Below are positions 53,445 through 62,905 of a DNA stretch of 64,000 nucleotides, piece by piece. Both the position numbers and the translations under genes were made by a program. The DNA lies in assembly GCA_021738625.1 (NCBI GenBank), contig JAIPBS010000002.1, forward strand, positions 1-64,000, given 5' to 3'. Position 1 is the stretch's first letter; each line of letters opens with the position of its first letter. The notes below the pieces were generated by a model. The model ran no database searches. It saw only the letters and a program-made list of their open reading frames with translations, and was not told the DNA's origin. This DNA comes from Bacteroidales bacterium (GTDB lineage: Bacteria; Bacteroidota; Bacteroidia; Bacteroidales; JAIOZK01).

Positions 53445-56400
53445 TTAGAAGCTGATGTTTAATTTGAAACCAAGGCTTCTAACCGGAGGCAACTGATATT
53501 GTTCGAGTCCGAGACCGCTTAGCGTGGTACCGAAGCTTGTTTCGGGGTCGATTCCAACATCATTGCTTTCATCCAGGTAAAGCATAGCAATGTTTCTACC
53601 TACGAAGGAAATGCTGGCAGCCCTGATCCAGTTCACTTTATCTGTTAGTTTTCTGGGGAGCTTGTAGGTAAAAACAACCTCGCGCAGTTTGATGAAACTG
53701 CCGTCAATGATCGAGTTTTCCTGGTTGCCCCAGTAGTTTGAGTAGTAAGACTGAGGAGCAACTGCAACATCATTTACAGTACCGCTTGAGATGGGGTTGC
53801 CATCGTTATCGTACTGAATAATGCCTTCACCGTCTACTGCAGCAAGAACGCCATCTGCGATCAAACCGTTTTCACGCATGTCGCCTTCGGCAGTTTCTTC
53901 GGTTATTCCCGCATAGGCACCGAACCAGTCGGTTACGCTGAAGATGTCACCGCCTTTTCTGCCGTCGATCAGAACGCTCAGGCTGAAGTCTTTATATGAA
54001 AATGTATTTCTTACACCACCTGTCCAGTCCGGCACAACAGAACCCAGTTCGATGGGTTTGTCGGTTTTCATCGGCAATCCGGAGTTGGGGTTGATGATGA
54101 TATTGCCGTCTGCATCTCTGAAGAACCCGTTTCCTTTAATTACACCGAATGTTTCACCCGGGCTAGCCCCAATTGTAAGACCGCCCCATGAGGTTGAGAA
54201 CAAGAGTGATTCAAGCTCCTGTCCAGTATTGGGATCTGTGTAAAGTTCATTAACAACGTTGTCGTTCATTGCCCAGTTAAGTGTAATATCCCAGTTGAAT
54301 CCGTCGGGATTATCTAGGATACCGGCAGTTAACATTATTTCAACACCGGAATTTTCAACTTCACCTGCATTGATGAACTGGGTGTCGAATCCTGTAGCGT
54401 CGGAAATGTCAACAGGCATGATCTGGTTGGAGGTTTTCACATCGTAATAAGTCACGTTCAAACCAACCCTGTTCTGGAAGAACCTCAGATCGGTACCGAA
54501 TTCAATTGACTTGGCAAGCTCGGGCTTTAGATCCAATGGAGGAATCTGGCGGCTCAGGTGATACTGAGCAATACCGTTGAATGAATTCTGCAACGGAACA
54601 TATGTTGCATATAATTGATAGGGTGTTGTACCGCTACCTACTTCAGCGTAACTTGCCCTGATCTTACCGAATGAAAGAACGTTTTCATCCATGTCGAAAG
54701 CTTCTGTGAACACCCAGCTTAAGCTTGCCGAGGGGTAGAAATAGGACCAGTTATCGGATGGCAGTGTTGAGCTCCAGTCGTTACGTGCGGTAAGATCCAA
54801 ATACAGCATATGTTTATATCCAAAGGTTGCACGACCGTATATACTGTTTGTTTCCCATTCTTCACGGTACATATCAGTAGAGGCATTTCCTTTTACGTTG
54901 GCAATGGTGAAGAGATTAGGAACAGTGAGTGAAAATGCTTCAAGCGCCATGCGTTTAAAGCTATTTTTCCTATAATTGGCGCCAAGGTTACCGCTGATCT
55001 CGAAGTCTTTGCTGATGTTTTTGTTGAAGTTCAGCATCAGGTCGGCATTGGTCTCGCTTTCAAATCTTTCATTCTGCCAGAAGTTACCGCCGGGCCCTGC
55101 TTCGATCGACATATCATAAACCACATGTTTGCGGAACTCATTGTAGAAGTCGGTACCAACGCGTCCCATAATATCCAACCAATCAGTGAGTTTATAGTTT
55201 AAGCTAACATTACCGAATACCCTGTCGCGGTCGCGTGAAGTGGTGTTGTTGTTCACGGTCCAGTAGGGGTTGTTGTGGTAGCTGTGATTCCAGTTGAACG
55301 GAAGGCCGAAGCGGTCGAGCTGATCCCATTTTTCTTCGAGAACGCCCATATCGACCTGGCGACCGAACCAGGAACCGATGGACTGCATAACGTTGTTTTC
55401 CGCATATCCCTGTCCGGGCAGGTTGTCGCTCTTATTTTGGATATAAGAGATCACTGCATTTGCAGTGAGCCTATCGGTAAGGTTCAAAGTTGTGTTGATG
55501 TTAAAGTTATGACGCGTCAGGTCAGTGTTGGGAATGGCTCCAACCTGTTCAACATTTGTGTAAGACAACCGGGTAACTGCTTTTTCACCTACGGCATTCA
55601 ATGAAACTGTGTTGGTCAGGTTTGTACCTGTCTGGAAGAAGTTTTTCACATTATCAGGATGTGAAATCCAGGGTGTGGGCACAACGCTGTCGCCAATAAA
55701 CGGTCCGTTGAATTGCGGGATCTGTAATCCGATATCAAGGCGCGGTCCCCAACTTTCGTCAATACCGTCGTTTACACCGCTCCAGTTTCCATTATAATAG
55801 GCAAATGAGTTGTTGACGGACCAATCCTGATAGGTTTGACCCGGCTCGGCATTTTGCTTGAATATGTATTCCGAACCGTTGAATCCCTGTCCGTATTTAT
55901 TCTGGTAGTTGGGGATCATATAAACGTTGTCGAAGGTAAGCGACATGTTGTAGTTAACGCCGATACCTGGCTGAGCAGCTCCCGGTTTACCACCTTTTTT
56001 GGTTGTGATTTCGATGACACCGGCTGCACCGCGTGAACCATACAGAGCTGCGGCGTTGGCGCCTTTCAGAACGGAGATGGATTCGATGTTGGCCGGATCG
56101 ATGTCCATGGCTGCATTACCGAAGTCAACATCACCCCACTGAGATACCTCGGTTGAGGAGTTGAGTATGGGTGTACCGTCAACCACGAACAGCGGCTGGT
56201 TATTGCCACTATTTAATGAAGTGTTACCCCTGATAATGATACGAGAGGAAGATCCTACCGCACCACTGCTGTTGGTAACCTGCACACCGGCAACACGACC
56301 GGAAAGCGAGTTGACAATATTGTTTTCGCGTGCATCGTTCAGCTCCTCGCCGCCTACTTCCTGCACCGCGTAACCGAGTGATTTCTTTTCCCTTGAAATA

Positions 56401-56732
56401 CCAAGGGCGGTAACCACTACTTCGTCCATCGCATAGGCTGCCGGCTCGAGTTCTATGTTTATCGTTGAGCGGCCTGCGATATCCACATCTTTGGATTGAA
56501 AACCAACATAGGAAAAAACCAATGTTTCCGCATCGTCCGGAACAGTCAGTTCATAGTTACCGTTCAGGTCGGTGGTCGTACCAATTGTAGTACCCGTAAT
56601 GATTACGGACGCCCCAATCAATGCTGAACCATCTTCTGCACTGGTAACCTTTCCTGTGATCTTGGTTTGTGCAAACACTACCTGCATACTGCTTAATAGC
56701 ATGAATGCAAGGAAAATCGTAAACTTTCTCAT
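53445..56732 (-). CDS. SusC/RagA family TonB-linked outer-membrane protein
   Basis: 1095 residues: signal peptide ending near VFAQT, CarboxypepD_reg-like domain (GKVTSAEDGSALIGASV...), SusC plug signature (RIIIRGNTSLNSGNNQPLFVVDG) and a 22-stranded barrel ending VRSLGFKLNISF. It forms the transport channel partnered by SusD. Only the outer-membrane pair is present. Confidence 0.95.
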   Translation of the reverse strand: MRKFTIFLAFMLLSSMQVVFAQTKITGKVTSAEDGSALIGASVIITGTTIGTTTDLNGNYELTVPDDAETLVFSYVGFQSKDVDIAGRSTINIELEPAAYAMDEVVVTALGISREKKSLGYAVQEVGGEELNDARENNIVNSLSGRVAGVQVTNSSGAVGSSSRIIIRGNTSLNSGNNQPLFVVDGTPILNSSTEVSQWGDVDFGNAAMDIDPANIESISVLKGANAAALYGSRGAAGVIEITTKKGGKPGAAQPGIGVNYNMSLTFDNVYMIPNYQNKYGQGFNGSEYIFKQNAEPGQTYQDWSVNNSFAYYNGNWSGVNDGIDESWGPRLDIGLQIPQFNGPFIGDSVVPTPWISHPDNVKNFFQTGTNLTNTVSLNAVGEKAVTRLSYTNVEQVGAIPNTDLTRHNFNINTTLNLTDRLTANAVISYIQNKSDNLPGQGYAENNVMQSIGSWFGRQVDMGVLEEKWDQLDRFGLPFNWNHSYHNNPYWTVNNNTTSRDRDRVFGNVSLNYKLTDWLDIMGRVGTDFYNEFRKHVVYDMSIEAGPGGNFWQNERFESETNADLMLNFNKNISKDFEISGNLGANYRKNSFKRMALEAFSLTVPNLFTIANVKGNASTDMYREEWETNSIYGRATFGYKHMLYLDLTARNDWSSTLPSDNWSYFYPSASLSWVFTEAFDMDENVLSFGKIRASYAEVGSGTTPYQLYATYVPLQNSFNGIAQYHLSRQIPPLDLKPELAKSIEFGTDLRFFQNRVGLNVTYYDVKTSNQIMPVDISDATGFDTQFINAGEVENSGVEIMLTAGILDNPDGFNWDITLNWAMNDNVVNELYTDPNTGQELESLLFSTSWGGLTIGASPGETFGVIKGNGFFRDADGNIIINPNSGLPMKTDKPIELGSVVPDWTGGVRNTFSYKDFSLSVLIDGRKGGDIFSVTDWFGAYAGITEETAEGDMRENGLIADGVLAAVDGEGIIQYDNDGNPISSGTVNDVAVAPQSYYSNYWGNQENSIIDGSFIKLREVVFTYKLPRKLTDKVNWIRAASISFVGRNIAMLYLDESNDVGIDPETSFGTTLSGLGLEQYQLPPVRSLGFKLNISF

Positions 56733-57043
56733 AATTAATAAATTTGGTTAACAATTAATTTGTTTATAATACTAAATCTCCTTCTAAGCTTTTGATAATA
56801 CCAAAATAAATTTGGCCCTACTCACTTTATCGGCTGCAAAATATAAAAATACAAATGAATTAACAAAAAATTAACACGAAATTTATGATCAATTCTTTTT
56901 TCTTTATATGCGAAAATAAGGTAAAAAACTGGAAAACAAAACAATGACCTGTTAATTAAAAATATTCTAAATAAGGCGAAAATGGCCTCAAATCCTTAGA
57001 TAATTCCATGATTCCCTTGATTCTGTTAGGTGAAAAATGAGGG
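56733..57043. other. Upstream region of the SusCD pair
   Basis: A 311-bp A+T-rich region between the susC-like start and the end of the next minus-strand gene. No exact TAnnTTTG box or gene found; the promoter of the SusCD pair should lie here. Confidence 0.5.
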
Positions 57044-57454
57044 TTAGGATTTCATTCGGGGAAGATAAAGCCAGTAAAGCAGAATAATGAGCAGGGAAAT
57101 GCCAATGTTGATCAGGTTGTAATAATGGCTCATAAATAAAAGTATGATAAGGATGGATTTGAAAATCAGAAAAATATAAAAGCCATACCTTTTTAACCGG
57201 AACATCTGAAGTACGCCAAAAAATGTAAGCGCAAACAAAAGAAATCCTGCAACAAGGATTGCAATCGTTCCGGGTTTTGTTAGGCTGATTTCCGGGAAGT
57301 AGCTGCTTAATATTTTTTCGATAAAGGAGGGAAAAAACAAGGCGGTAAGGAAGGAAATTGCGATCAGGCCATTATAAACAAATGAGATCATACACAATAC
57401 CATAAGCGGGAAGGGCCTTGACAAACCGGCTTTTTCATTGTTGTTTTTCATCAT
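57044..57454 (-). CDS. Four-TM membrane protein, paralogue 1
   Basis: 136 residues, four hydrophobic segments (~16-38, ~62-82, ~90-108, ~110-128), no recognised domain. It resembles the preceding gene product in layout and in a PxxLxVLCxIxFVxxG start. The two overlap by 4 bp, so they are probably a tandem duplication. Confidence 0.6.
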   Translation of the reverse strand: MMKNNNEKAGLSRPFPLMVLCMISFVYNGLIAISFLTALFFPSFIEKILSSYFPEISLTKPGTIAILVAGFLLFALTFFGVLQMFRLKRYGFYIFLIFKSILIILLFMSHYYNLINIGISLLIILLYWLYLPRMKS

Positions 57455-57888
57455 TTCATTAATCGGAGGTGAACACCATATAATATGATAAACATCAGGG
57501 TTAAAAGGATTTCAAAAATAGGAACACCATTCATTGTATTATAGGAACTTATGGTGATCAAAACACCGATTTGACTGGCGGTATAAACATGAAAACCTAT
57601 CTTTTTCAGGTTCCACATAAATGCGGCGCCAAATACGCTGCCTGCGTAAAATATTGTGCCCAACAAAAAAAAGCTTGAAGGAAGGCTCAAAAACAGTTCG
57701 GCGCCCGGCATGCTTACCTCTCCGGATTGAAGCAACTCCCTGATGGTGGAATAACTCAAAAGACTAAAAAAATAAATAATGGTCGTAAATCCGCTGGTCA
57801 CAAAGGTGATCACACACAGAACCGACAATAGCATCGGTCGTTTGGGCGGTTGGTTGGGGTCATGTAATTTATACTCTTGCATCTTCAA
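57451..57888 (-). CDS. Four-TM membrane protein, paralogue 2
   Basis: 145 residues with four hydrophobic segments and a polar N-terminus (~19 residues) before LSVLCVITFVTSGFTTII. Function unknown. It stands just after the terminator of hutH, in its own short operon with its paralogue. Confidence 0.6.
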   Translation of the reverse strand: MKMQEYKLHDPNQPPKRPMLLSVLCVITFVTSGFTTIIYFFSLLSYSTIRELLQSGEVSMPGAELFLSLPSSFFLLGTIFYAGSVFGAAFMWNLKKIGFHVYTASQIGVLITISSYNTMNGVPIFEILLTLMFIILYGVHLRLMK

Positions 57889-57911
57889 ATCAATTGCTCA
57901 TCAGCAAAGAT

Positions 57912-57948
57912 AAAAAAAGCCTGCTTTAAAATAAAGCAGGCTTTTTTT
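57912..57948 (-). terminator. Strong terminator after hutH
   Basis: AAAAAAAGCCTGCTTTA pairs with TAAAGCAGGCTTTTTTT around a 3-nt loop; it is symmetric, but the only gene ending into it is hutH. Confidence 0.8.
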
Positions 57949-57962
57949 GAATTGGGTTTCTT

Positions 57963-58065
57963 TATACTAAATCTTACTAAAAATGCAAAACATTTTTCTT
58001 TTAGATTCAGTTATACCGATTAAAGCATAAGGTCAATCATTGCAAACCTGTTCCGGATCGGTATA
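57963..58065 (-). repeat. Bipartite palindromic repeat, copy 4
   Basis: Both halves are intact. Bases 58033-58065 encode the last ten residues (YTDPEQVCND) and TGA stop of hutH. Confidence 0.85.
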
Positions 58066-59586
58066 CTCGAGACTGCCCACGCATTTTTCAACTTCTTCAA
58101 GTATTTCACAACTTTTAACAAGGGCTTTCATCCGGTTGTGGTCATCATAAAGCGGGCGGTCCACATCAAGGAATTCGACATATTTCCTGATCACTTCCCT
58201 GGCTTTGGTAGTTCCATTCCCGAATTTATATTCCCTGAAATCAAGTGCCTGGGCGGCGGCCATCATCTCGATGCCAAGTATGCCATAAGCATTGTCGAGG
58301 ATCTGGTTGTTTTTGAGCGCGGTGTTCATGCCCATAGAAACAAAATCTTCCTGATCGGCGGCAGCCGGGATGGACTGTATTGAAGCCGGCGTTGAAAGTA
58401 TTCTTTGCTCAACGATTTGCATATCGGCAGTGTACTGGCTCAGCATTAAACCTGAGAACATGCCGGCGCCTTTTGTAAGGAATGCCGGAAGGCCCACGCT
58501 CAGGGCGGGGTTGTTCAATCTGTTCATTCTCCTTTCCGAAAGTACCGAGATCATCGTAATAACCGAACCGGCCATATCCATGGGAACAGATACGGGCGTT
58601 CCCTGGAAGTTGGCGCCCGAAAGCTGCATGTTCTCATCCGGGAAAAAGATGGGATTGTCGCCAACGCCGTTCAGTTCGATCTCAACCTGCGACCTGGCAT
58701 AAGCCAAAGCGTCGTGTGCGGCCCCGATCACCTGGGGGGTGGAGCGCATGGAGTAGGCGTCCTGCACTTTGCATTTGATCTTTCCCTCTTTCAGGTCGCC
58801 GCCCTCAACCATTTTGTTAATGGCCCTGGCGCTTCGAACAGCGCCTCTAAAGCCTCTTACTTCGTGTATTCTCAGGGTATAGGGTTTCATGTTTGCCTTT
58901 AAGGCTTCAAGTGACATGGCCGCAGCGATCTCGGCCTGTTTCAGCCAGTTGTTGGCATCGTACAGGAACAGAGCGCTCATGGCGGTAAGCACATTGGAGC
59001 CGTTGATGGTGGCCAGCCCGTCACGGGCTTGCAAGCCCGGAACTTCTATGCCTGCTTTGGCAAATGCTTCTTTCCCCGGATAGAGTTTTCCTTCAAAATA
59101 GGCCTTGCCTTCTCCAAGCATCAGCAGAGCGATTTGCGACATGGGAGCCAGGTCACCGCAGGCCCCAACCGATCCTTTCTCGCAAACCCAGGGCGTTACC
59201 CCTTTGTTCAGCATTTCTACCAGGGTTTGGGTGATTTCGGGGCGACATCCCGAATTGCCGTGCGCATGTACGTTGATGCGGCCCAGCATGGCAGCCCTGA
59301 CATGTTCGATGGGCATGGGATCGCCAATGCCGGCTGCATGGTTATAGATGAGATATTTTTGAAAATCCTTTACCTGTTCGTCGTTCAGCACAACTTCCGA
59401 GAATTCTCCAATTCCCGTATTTACGCCGTACATGATCTCCCCCGCCTGTATCTTGTCCTCCAGCATGGCACGGCATTTCTTGATCCTGCCAAGCGCCTCG
59501 GGATGCAGTTCTACTTTTTCGTTGTGACGGGCTACTTTTACCACGTCTTCTATGGTCAGATTACTTCCTTTTATGATATAGGTCAT
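58033..59586 (-). CDS. hutH: Histidine ammonia-lyase with Ala-Cys-Gly at the MIO site
   Basis: 517 residues. It deaminates histidine to urocanate. GVNTGIGEF, H83 in YNHAAGIG (histidine-type selectivity), NGSNVLTAMSALFLYDA and the YSMRSTPQVIGAAH block are conserved. The cofactor-forming tripeptide is A142-C143-G144 (GSVGACGDLAP) rather than the usual Ala-Ser-Gly. Mutants of the Pseudomonas enzyme with Cys at this position are known to mature and stay active, so activity is plausible. The C-terminal ten residues and stop come from a repeat element. No hutU, hutI or hutG nearby. Confidence 0.9.
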   Translation of the reverse strand: MTYIIKGSNLTIEDVVKVARHNEKVELHPEALGRIKKCRAMLEDKIQAGEIMYGVNTGIGEFSEVVLNDEQVKDFQKYLIYNHAAGIGDPMPIEHVRAAMLGRINVHAHGNSGCRPEITQTLVEMLNKGVTPWVCEKGSVGACGDLAPMSQIALLMLGEGKAYFEGKLYPGKEAFAKAGIEVPGLQARDGLATINGSNVLTAMSALFLYDANNWLKQAEIAAAMSLEALKANMKPYTLRIHEVRGFRGAVRSARAINKMVEGGDLKEGKIKCKVQDAYSMRSTPQVIGAAHDALAYARSQVEIELNGVGDNPIFFPDENMQLSGANFQGTPVSVPMDMAGSVITMISVLSERRMNRLNNPALSVGLPAFLTKGAGMFSGLMLSQYTADMQIVEQRILSTPASIQSIPAAADQEDFVSMGMNTALKNNQILDNAYGILGIEMMAAAQALDFREYKFGNGTTKAREVIRKYVEFLDVDRPLYDDHNRMKALVKSCEILEEVEKCVGSLEYTDPEQVCND

Positions 59587-59919
59587 TTTGTATGTGTTTT
59601 TTATTTTGTAAAAAAATTGGGTTTTGTTGATTTTTTGCTGTGAATTGAATGTGGAGTTTCACAGTCTAAAATAGTGCGGTCCGGTTGATCTTTATTTTAA
59701 AATCCAGAAGCCATTGCATATGTATCAGAATTTTGTCGCAAAGGTACAAAAAAATCATTCGACCTTTAGCTGTTAGGGGTTTGCTGCCAATTTGCAAACA
59801 TCTGTTCAGGATGTTGATGTTGCAATCATACAGCATAATATGCTTAAGGGTTTCAGCGTTTTGTATAATTCGTACTTTCGCAAAAACAAAAGAAACTTTT
59901 AACCAAAAAGAGATAGCCG
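59587..59919. other. Divergent intergenic region, hutH and YCF48-like lipoprotein
   Basis: 333 bp with no gene. TACTTTCG near 59873 is a one-mismatch -7 box for the lipoprotein gene; no clear hutH promoter was found. Confidence 0.5.
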
Positions 59920-60918
59920 ATGAAAAAAATTGCAAACACCACATCTAAAATGTTGATTGCCTTTATGATGATTGTATTTTTTGCATGCAACGATGACGAT
60001 GATGACAACAATGGCGGTTCCGGCGGCGGATCCGACTGGGAACAGCTGGAAACCGGAACAGATGTAAATGCACTTAATGATGTCGTTTTCAAAAATGTTG
60101 ATGAAGGATGGGTCGTTGGAAACGACGGTATTCTTCTATTAACTTTTGACGGCGGGGAAACATGGGAAAACAAAAGCCTGGGCGATGAACATCTGAACAA
60201 GACCCTTTATCTGAATGATTCAAGCGCATGGATCGTTGGCGACAATAAAACCATCTTGTTTTCCAATAATAAATGGGAAAGCCATCAGGCTCAGTCATCG
60301 CCGGTTACGGCTGATTTCAACGACGTCTTTTTTATCAGCAAAACAAAGGGTTGGATCGCAGGCGTTGATACGGAGGGCAAGGGACTTATTCTGACAACAA
60401 ACAACGGTGGTCAAACCTGGAATCTTCAGACCACACCGGTTGAGACATTCGGCCTGAACGAAATTCATTTCACCGATGCGGAAACCGGCTTTGCCATGGG
60501 TGAGCTGGGAACTTTCCTGAAAACCACAGATGGCGGCCAGACCTGGTTGCATATGGAACATCTCACAGGTAAAGGCATCAACAGCCTCGACTTTGTGAAT
60601 TACCAGGATGCATATGGCGTTGGAGACAAAGGGCTTTTCTTTTACACCTTTGATGGAGGGGAAAGCTGGGAGGTTGGCGGTGAAATCACGGTGACCAAAC
60701 TCAACGACATTTTTTATGTTGATGATATGATTGGTTGGATCGTCGGTTCAGGTGGCATGATCTATTATACACTAAACTCAGGATATTCCTGGTACGTCAG
60801 TGCGATCAGCACAAATGCCGATCTCAGGTCGATCTGGTTTGTTCACAGCAAACTGGGTTTTTGCGTGGGTGAAGCCAAAAACCTGAACGGCGTTGTTTAC
60901 AGGTTCAAAACAGAATAG
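59920..60918 (+). CDS. Surface lipoprotein with YCF48/BNR-like beta-propeller repeats
   Basis: 332 residues. The lipobox ends at FFAC, directly followed by NDDDDD and a GGSGGGS linker, an acidic start like a Bacteroidota surface-lipoprotein export signal. The mature part has about six repeats of FDGGETWE / TDGGQTWL type (BNR/Asp-box), as in Ycf48-like propellers. Function unknown; possibly binding of sugars or protein partners at the surface. Confidence 0.85.
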   Translation: MKKIANTTSKMLIAFMMIVFFACNDDDDDNNGGSGGGSDWEQLETGTDVNALNDVVFKNVDEGWVVGNDGILLLTFDGGETWENKSLGDEHLNKTLYLNDSSAWIVGDNKTILFSNNKWESHQAQSSPVTADFNDVFFISKTKGWIAGVDTEGKGLILTTNNGGQTWNLQTTPVETFGLNEIHFTDAETGFAMGELGTFLKTTDGGQTWLHMEHLTGKGINSLDFVNYQDAYGVGDKGLFFYTFDGGESWEVGGEITVTKLNDIFYVDDMIGWIVGSGGMIYYTLNSGYSWYVSAISTNADLRSIWFVHSKLGFCVGEAKNLNGVVYRFKTE

Positions 60919-60942
60919 CTTTAATGGAATGCTTGCGCGGGA

Positions 60943-62313
60943 TTATGAGATTGTCTTGCCGTTGATGGCCTCGATAAGCTCATCAATTCCGATTTCTTTC
61001 TGATCGCCCGTGTGCATAAGCTTGACCGTTAGTTTGTTTGATTCCATTTCGGATGATCCGATCAGAACCACATAGGGGATGTTGTTTTTGTTGGCATAGG
61101 TCATTTGCTTTTTCATTTTCACGGCGTCGGGGAAGAGCTCGGTGGAGATGCCGGCCTGTCTCAGCTTTTGCACAAGCGACAGGCAATACTTCGCTTCCTT
61201 TTCCCCGAAATTCACGAACATGACCTGCGTGCTCGATTGCAGATCTTCGGGAAACAGATCAAGGGCCAGCATCACATCATAAATCCTGTCGGCGCCGAAT
61301 GATATCCCGACTCCAGAAACATCCGGCAGACCGAAAATACCGGTCAGATTGTCATAGCGCCCGCCACCGCAAATGCTGCCGATTTCATGGTCTTTTGCGG
61401 TAACTTCTATGATGGCACCGGTATAATAATCCAGTCCGCGGGCCAGGGTTAAATCCAGTATGAACTTGGCATTGATATTTAGGTCTTTCAGGTGCCGCAT
61501 CACCGTCATGGTTTCCTGTATGCCCTGTTTGCCAATTTCCGAATCATCCAGGATTTCCATCAGTTTCGGAAATATCTCTTTCAGTTTGCCTTCCAGGGTG
61601 AGGATGGGCTTTAGTTTTTCGATGGCATTTGCCGACAGTCCCCGGATCGACAATTCTTTGATCACTTCATCAAAACCGATCTTTTCCATTTTGTCGATGG
61701 CCACTGTAATTTCTGTGATCTTCCCCGGTTCGCCTACCACTTCGGCAATGCCTGTAAGGATTTTCCTGTTGTTGATCTTTACAATGCTTTGGACGCCCAG
61801 TTCGCGAAAAACATCATCGATGATTAGGATCAGTTCAACTTCATTCAACAGGGAGTCGCTTCCGATCACATCCACATCGCATTGGTAAAATTCGCGGTAG
61901 CGTCCTTTCTGGGGTTTATCGGCCCGCCAAACCGGCTGGATCTGATATCTTTTAAAGGGGAAGTTTATGGCATGCTGGTTTTGCACCACGAAGCGTGCAA
62001 AGGGGACCGTCAGGTCGTAACGCAATCCTTTTTCAGCGATTTTCATGCTGAGCTTCGAAATGTCCTTGAAATCCTCCGCCCTTGTTTTTTTAAGGAAGTC
62101 CCCCGAGTTCAAAATCTTAAACAAAAGCCTGTCGCCTTCTTCACCGTACTTGCCCAGTAAGGTACTCAGGTTTTCCATGGCCGGGGTTTCGATGGGCAGG
62201 TATCCGTATTTAAGAAAAGTTTTTTTGATCACCTCAAAAATGTAATTTCTTCTCAGCATTTCTCCGGGTGAAAAATCACGCGTGCCTTTTGGTACTGAAG
62301 GTTTCTGGGCCAT
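60943..62313 (-). CDS. hisS: Histidyl-tRNA synthetase
   Basis: 456 residues, class II. Motif 1 around [28 protein letters not shown], motif 2 around [12 protein letters not shown], the histidine-specific [15 protein letters not shown] and motif 3 [16 protein letters not shown] are intact. A C-terminal anticodon-binding domain ends the protein. Slightly longer than E. coli HisRS. A TACCTTTG box lies just upstream. Confidence 0.96.
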   Translation of the reverse strand: MAQKPSVPKGTRDFSPGEMLRRNYIFEVIKKTFLKYGYLPIETPAMENLSTLLGKYGEEGDRLLFKILNSGDFLKKTRAEDFKDISKLSMKIAEKGLRYDLTVPFARFVVQNQHAINFPFKRYQIQPVWRADKPQKGRYREFYQCDVDVIGSDSLLNEVELILIIDDVFRELGVQSIVKINNRKILTGIAEVVGEPGKITEITVAIDKMEKIGFDEVIKELSIRGLSANAIEKLKPILTLEGKLKEIFPKLMEILDDSEIGKQGIQETMTVMRHLKDLNINAKFILDLTLARGLDYYTGAIIEVTAKDHEIGSICGGGRYDNLTGIFGLPDVSGVGISFGADRIYDVMLALDLFPEDLQSSTQVMFVNFGEKEAKYCLSLVQKLRQAGISTELFPDAVKMKKQMTYANKNNIPYVVLIGSSEMESNKLTVKLMHTGDQKEIGIDELIEAINGKTIS

Positions 62314-62341
62314 AATTCAACAGGATTTTTATCATTATCTG

Positions 62342-62349
62342 CAAAGGTA
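62342..62349 (-). promoter_or_regulatory. -7 box of hisS
   Basis: TACCTTTG on the minus strand, 28 bp before the ATG. Confidence 0.5.
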
Positions 62350-62364
62350 ACGGATTTATTTCTT

Positions 62365-62838
62365 TTAGCTTAATCCAAGCTCCTGCAGGATTTTCTGTGT
62401 GTAATGCTTTCCCTGCCGATCTCCTTCCTGGGGCGCCCAGGGGGCGAAAATTTTGTCGTTTTTGGGATCGTATGGGCCGTCTTTCACTTCATAGGCTACC
62501 GAGCCGGATTGCAGGCTGATGATCACATGCCAGGTGCGGGGAGCAACTTCCGCTCCGTACCTGCCCTGTTTTGCGTCAAGAACAATATGATCGCTGATGT
62601 TTCCCAACTCATCGAACTCCACTACGGCAATCCTTCCCCTCAAAACAAAGAAGGCTTCACGCTTATCAGGGTTTTCGTGTTTGTGGGGCCGGATGTAGGT
62701 ATCGGGTTCAACGGCATTCAGCATCCGTTGCAAGGTGTCTGCCGGCACTTTGTGAAAATTGTGGTTCATTCGTCTTCGGCTGCTTTGCCTGGCTTTTTCT
62801 GAAACCGGATCAATAAAGGCTTCATCAATCTTTATCAT
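62365..62838 (-). CDS. WbuC family cupin fold metalloprotein
   Basis: About 157 residues from ATG 62838; a longer hydrophobic start at 62880 is not supported by homology. RRRMNHNFHKVPADTLQRMLNA and the cupin metal site PHKHENPDKREAFFVLRG are hallmarks of WbuC, found in O-antigen/capsule clusters. A glycosyltransferase gene on the same strand upstream agrees with a surface-polysaccharide setting that continues beyond the window. Confidence 0.85.
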   Translation of the reverse strand: MIKIDEAFIDPVSEKARQSSRRRMNHNFHKVPADTLQRMLNAVEPDTYIRPHKHENPDKREAFFVLRGRIAVVEFDELGNISDHIVLDAKQGRYGAEVAPRTWHVIISLQSGSVAYEVKDGPYDPKNDKIFAPWAPQEGDRQGKHYTQKILQELGLS

Positions 62839-62905
62839 ATTTGTATCTGTTTGGATCAAAAAAACTAAAGATAGCAACAATTGTGGAAATGATGAGCGAT
62901 CGATA

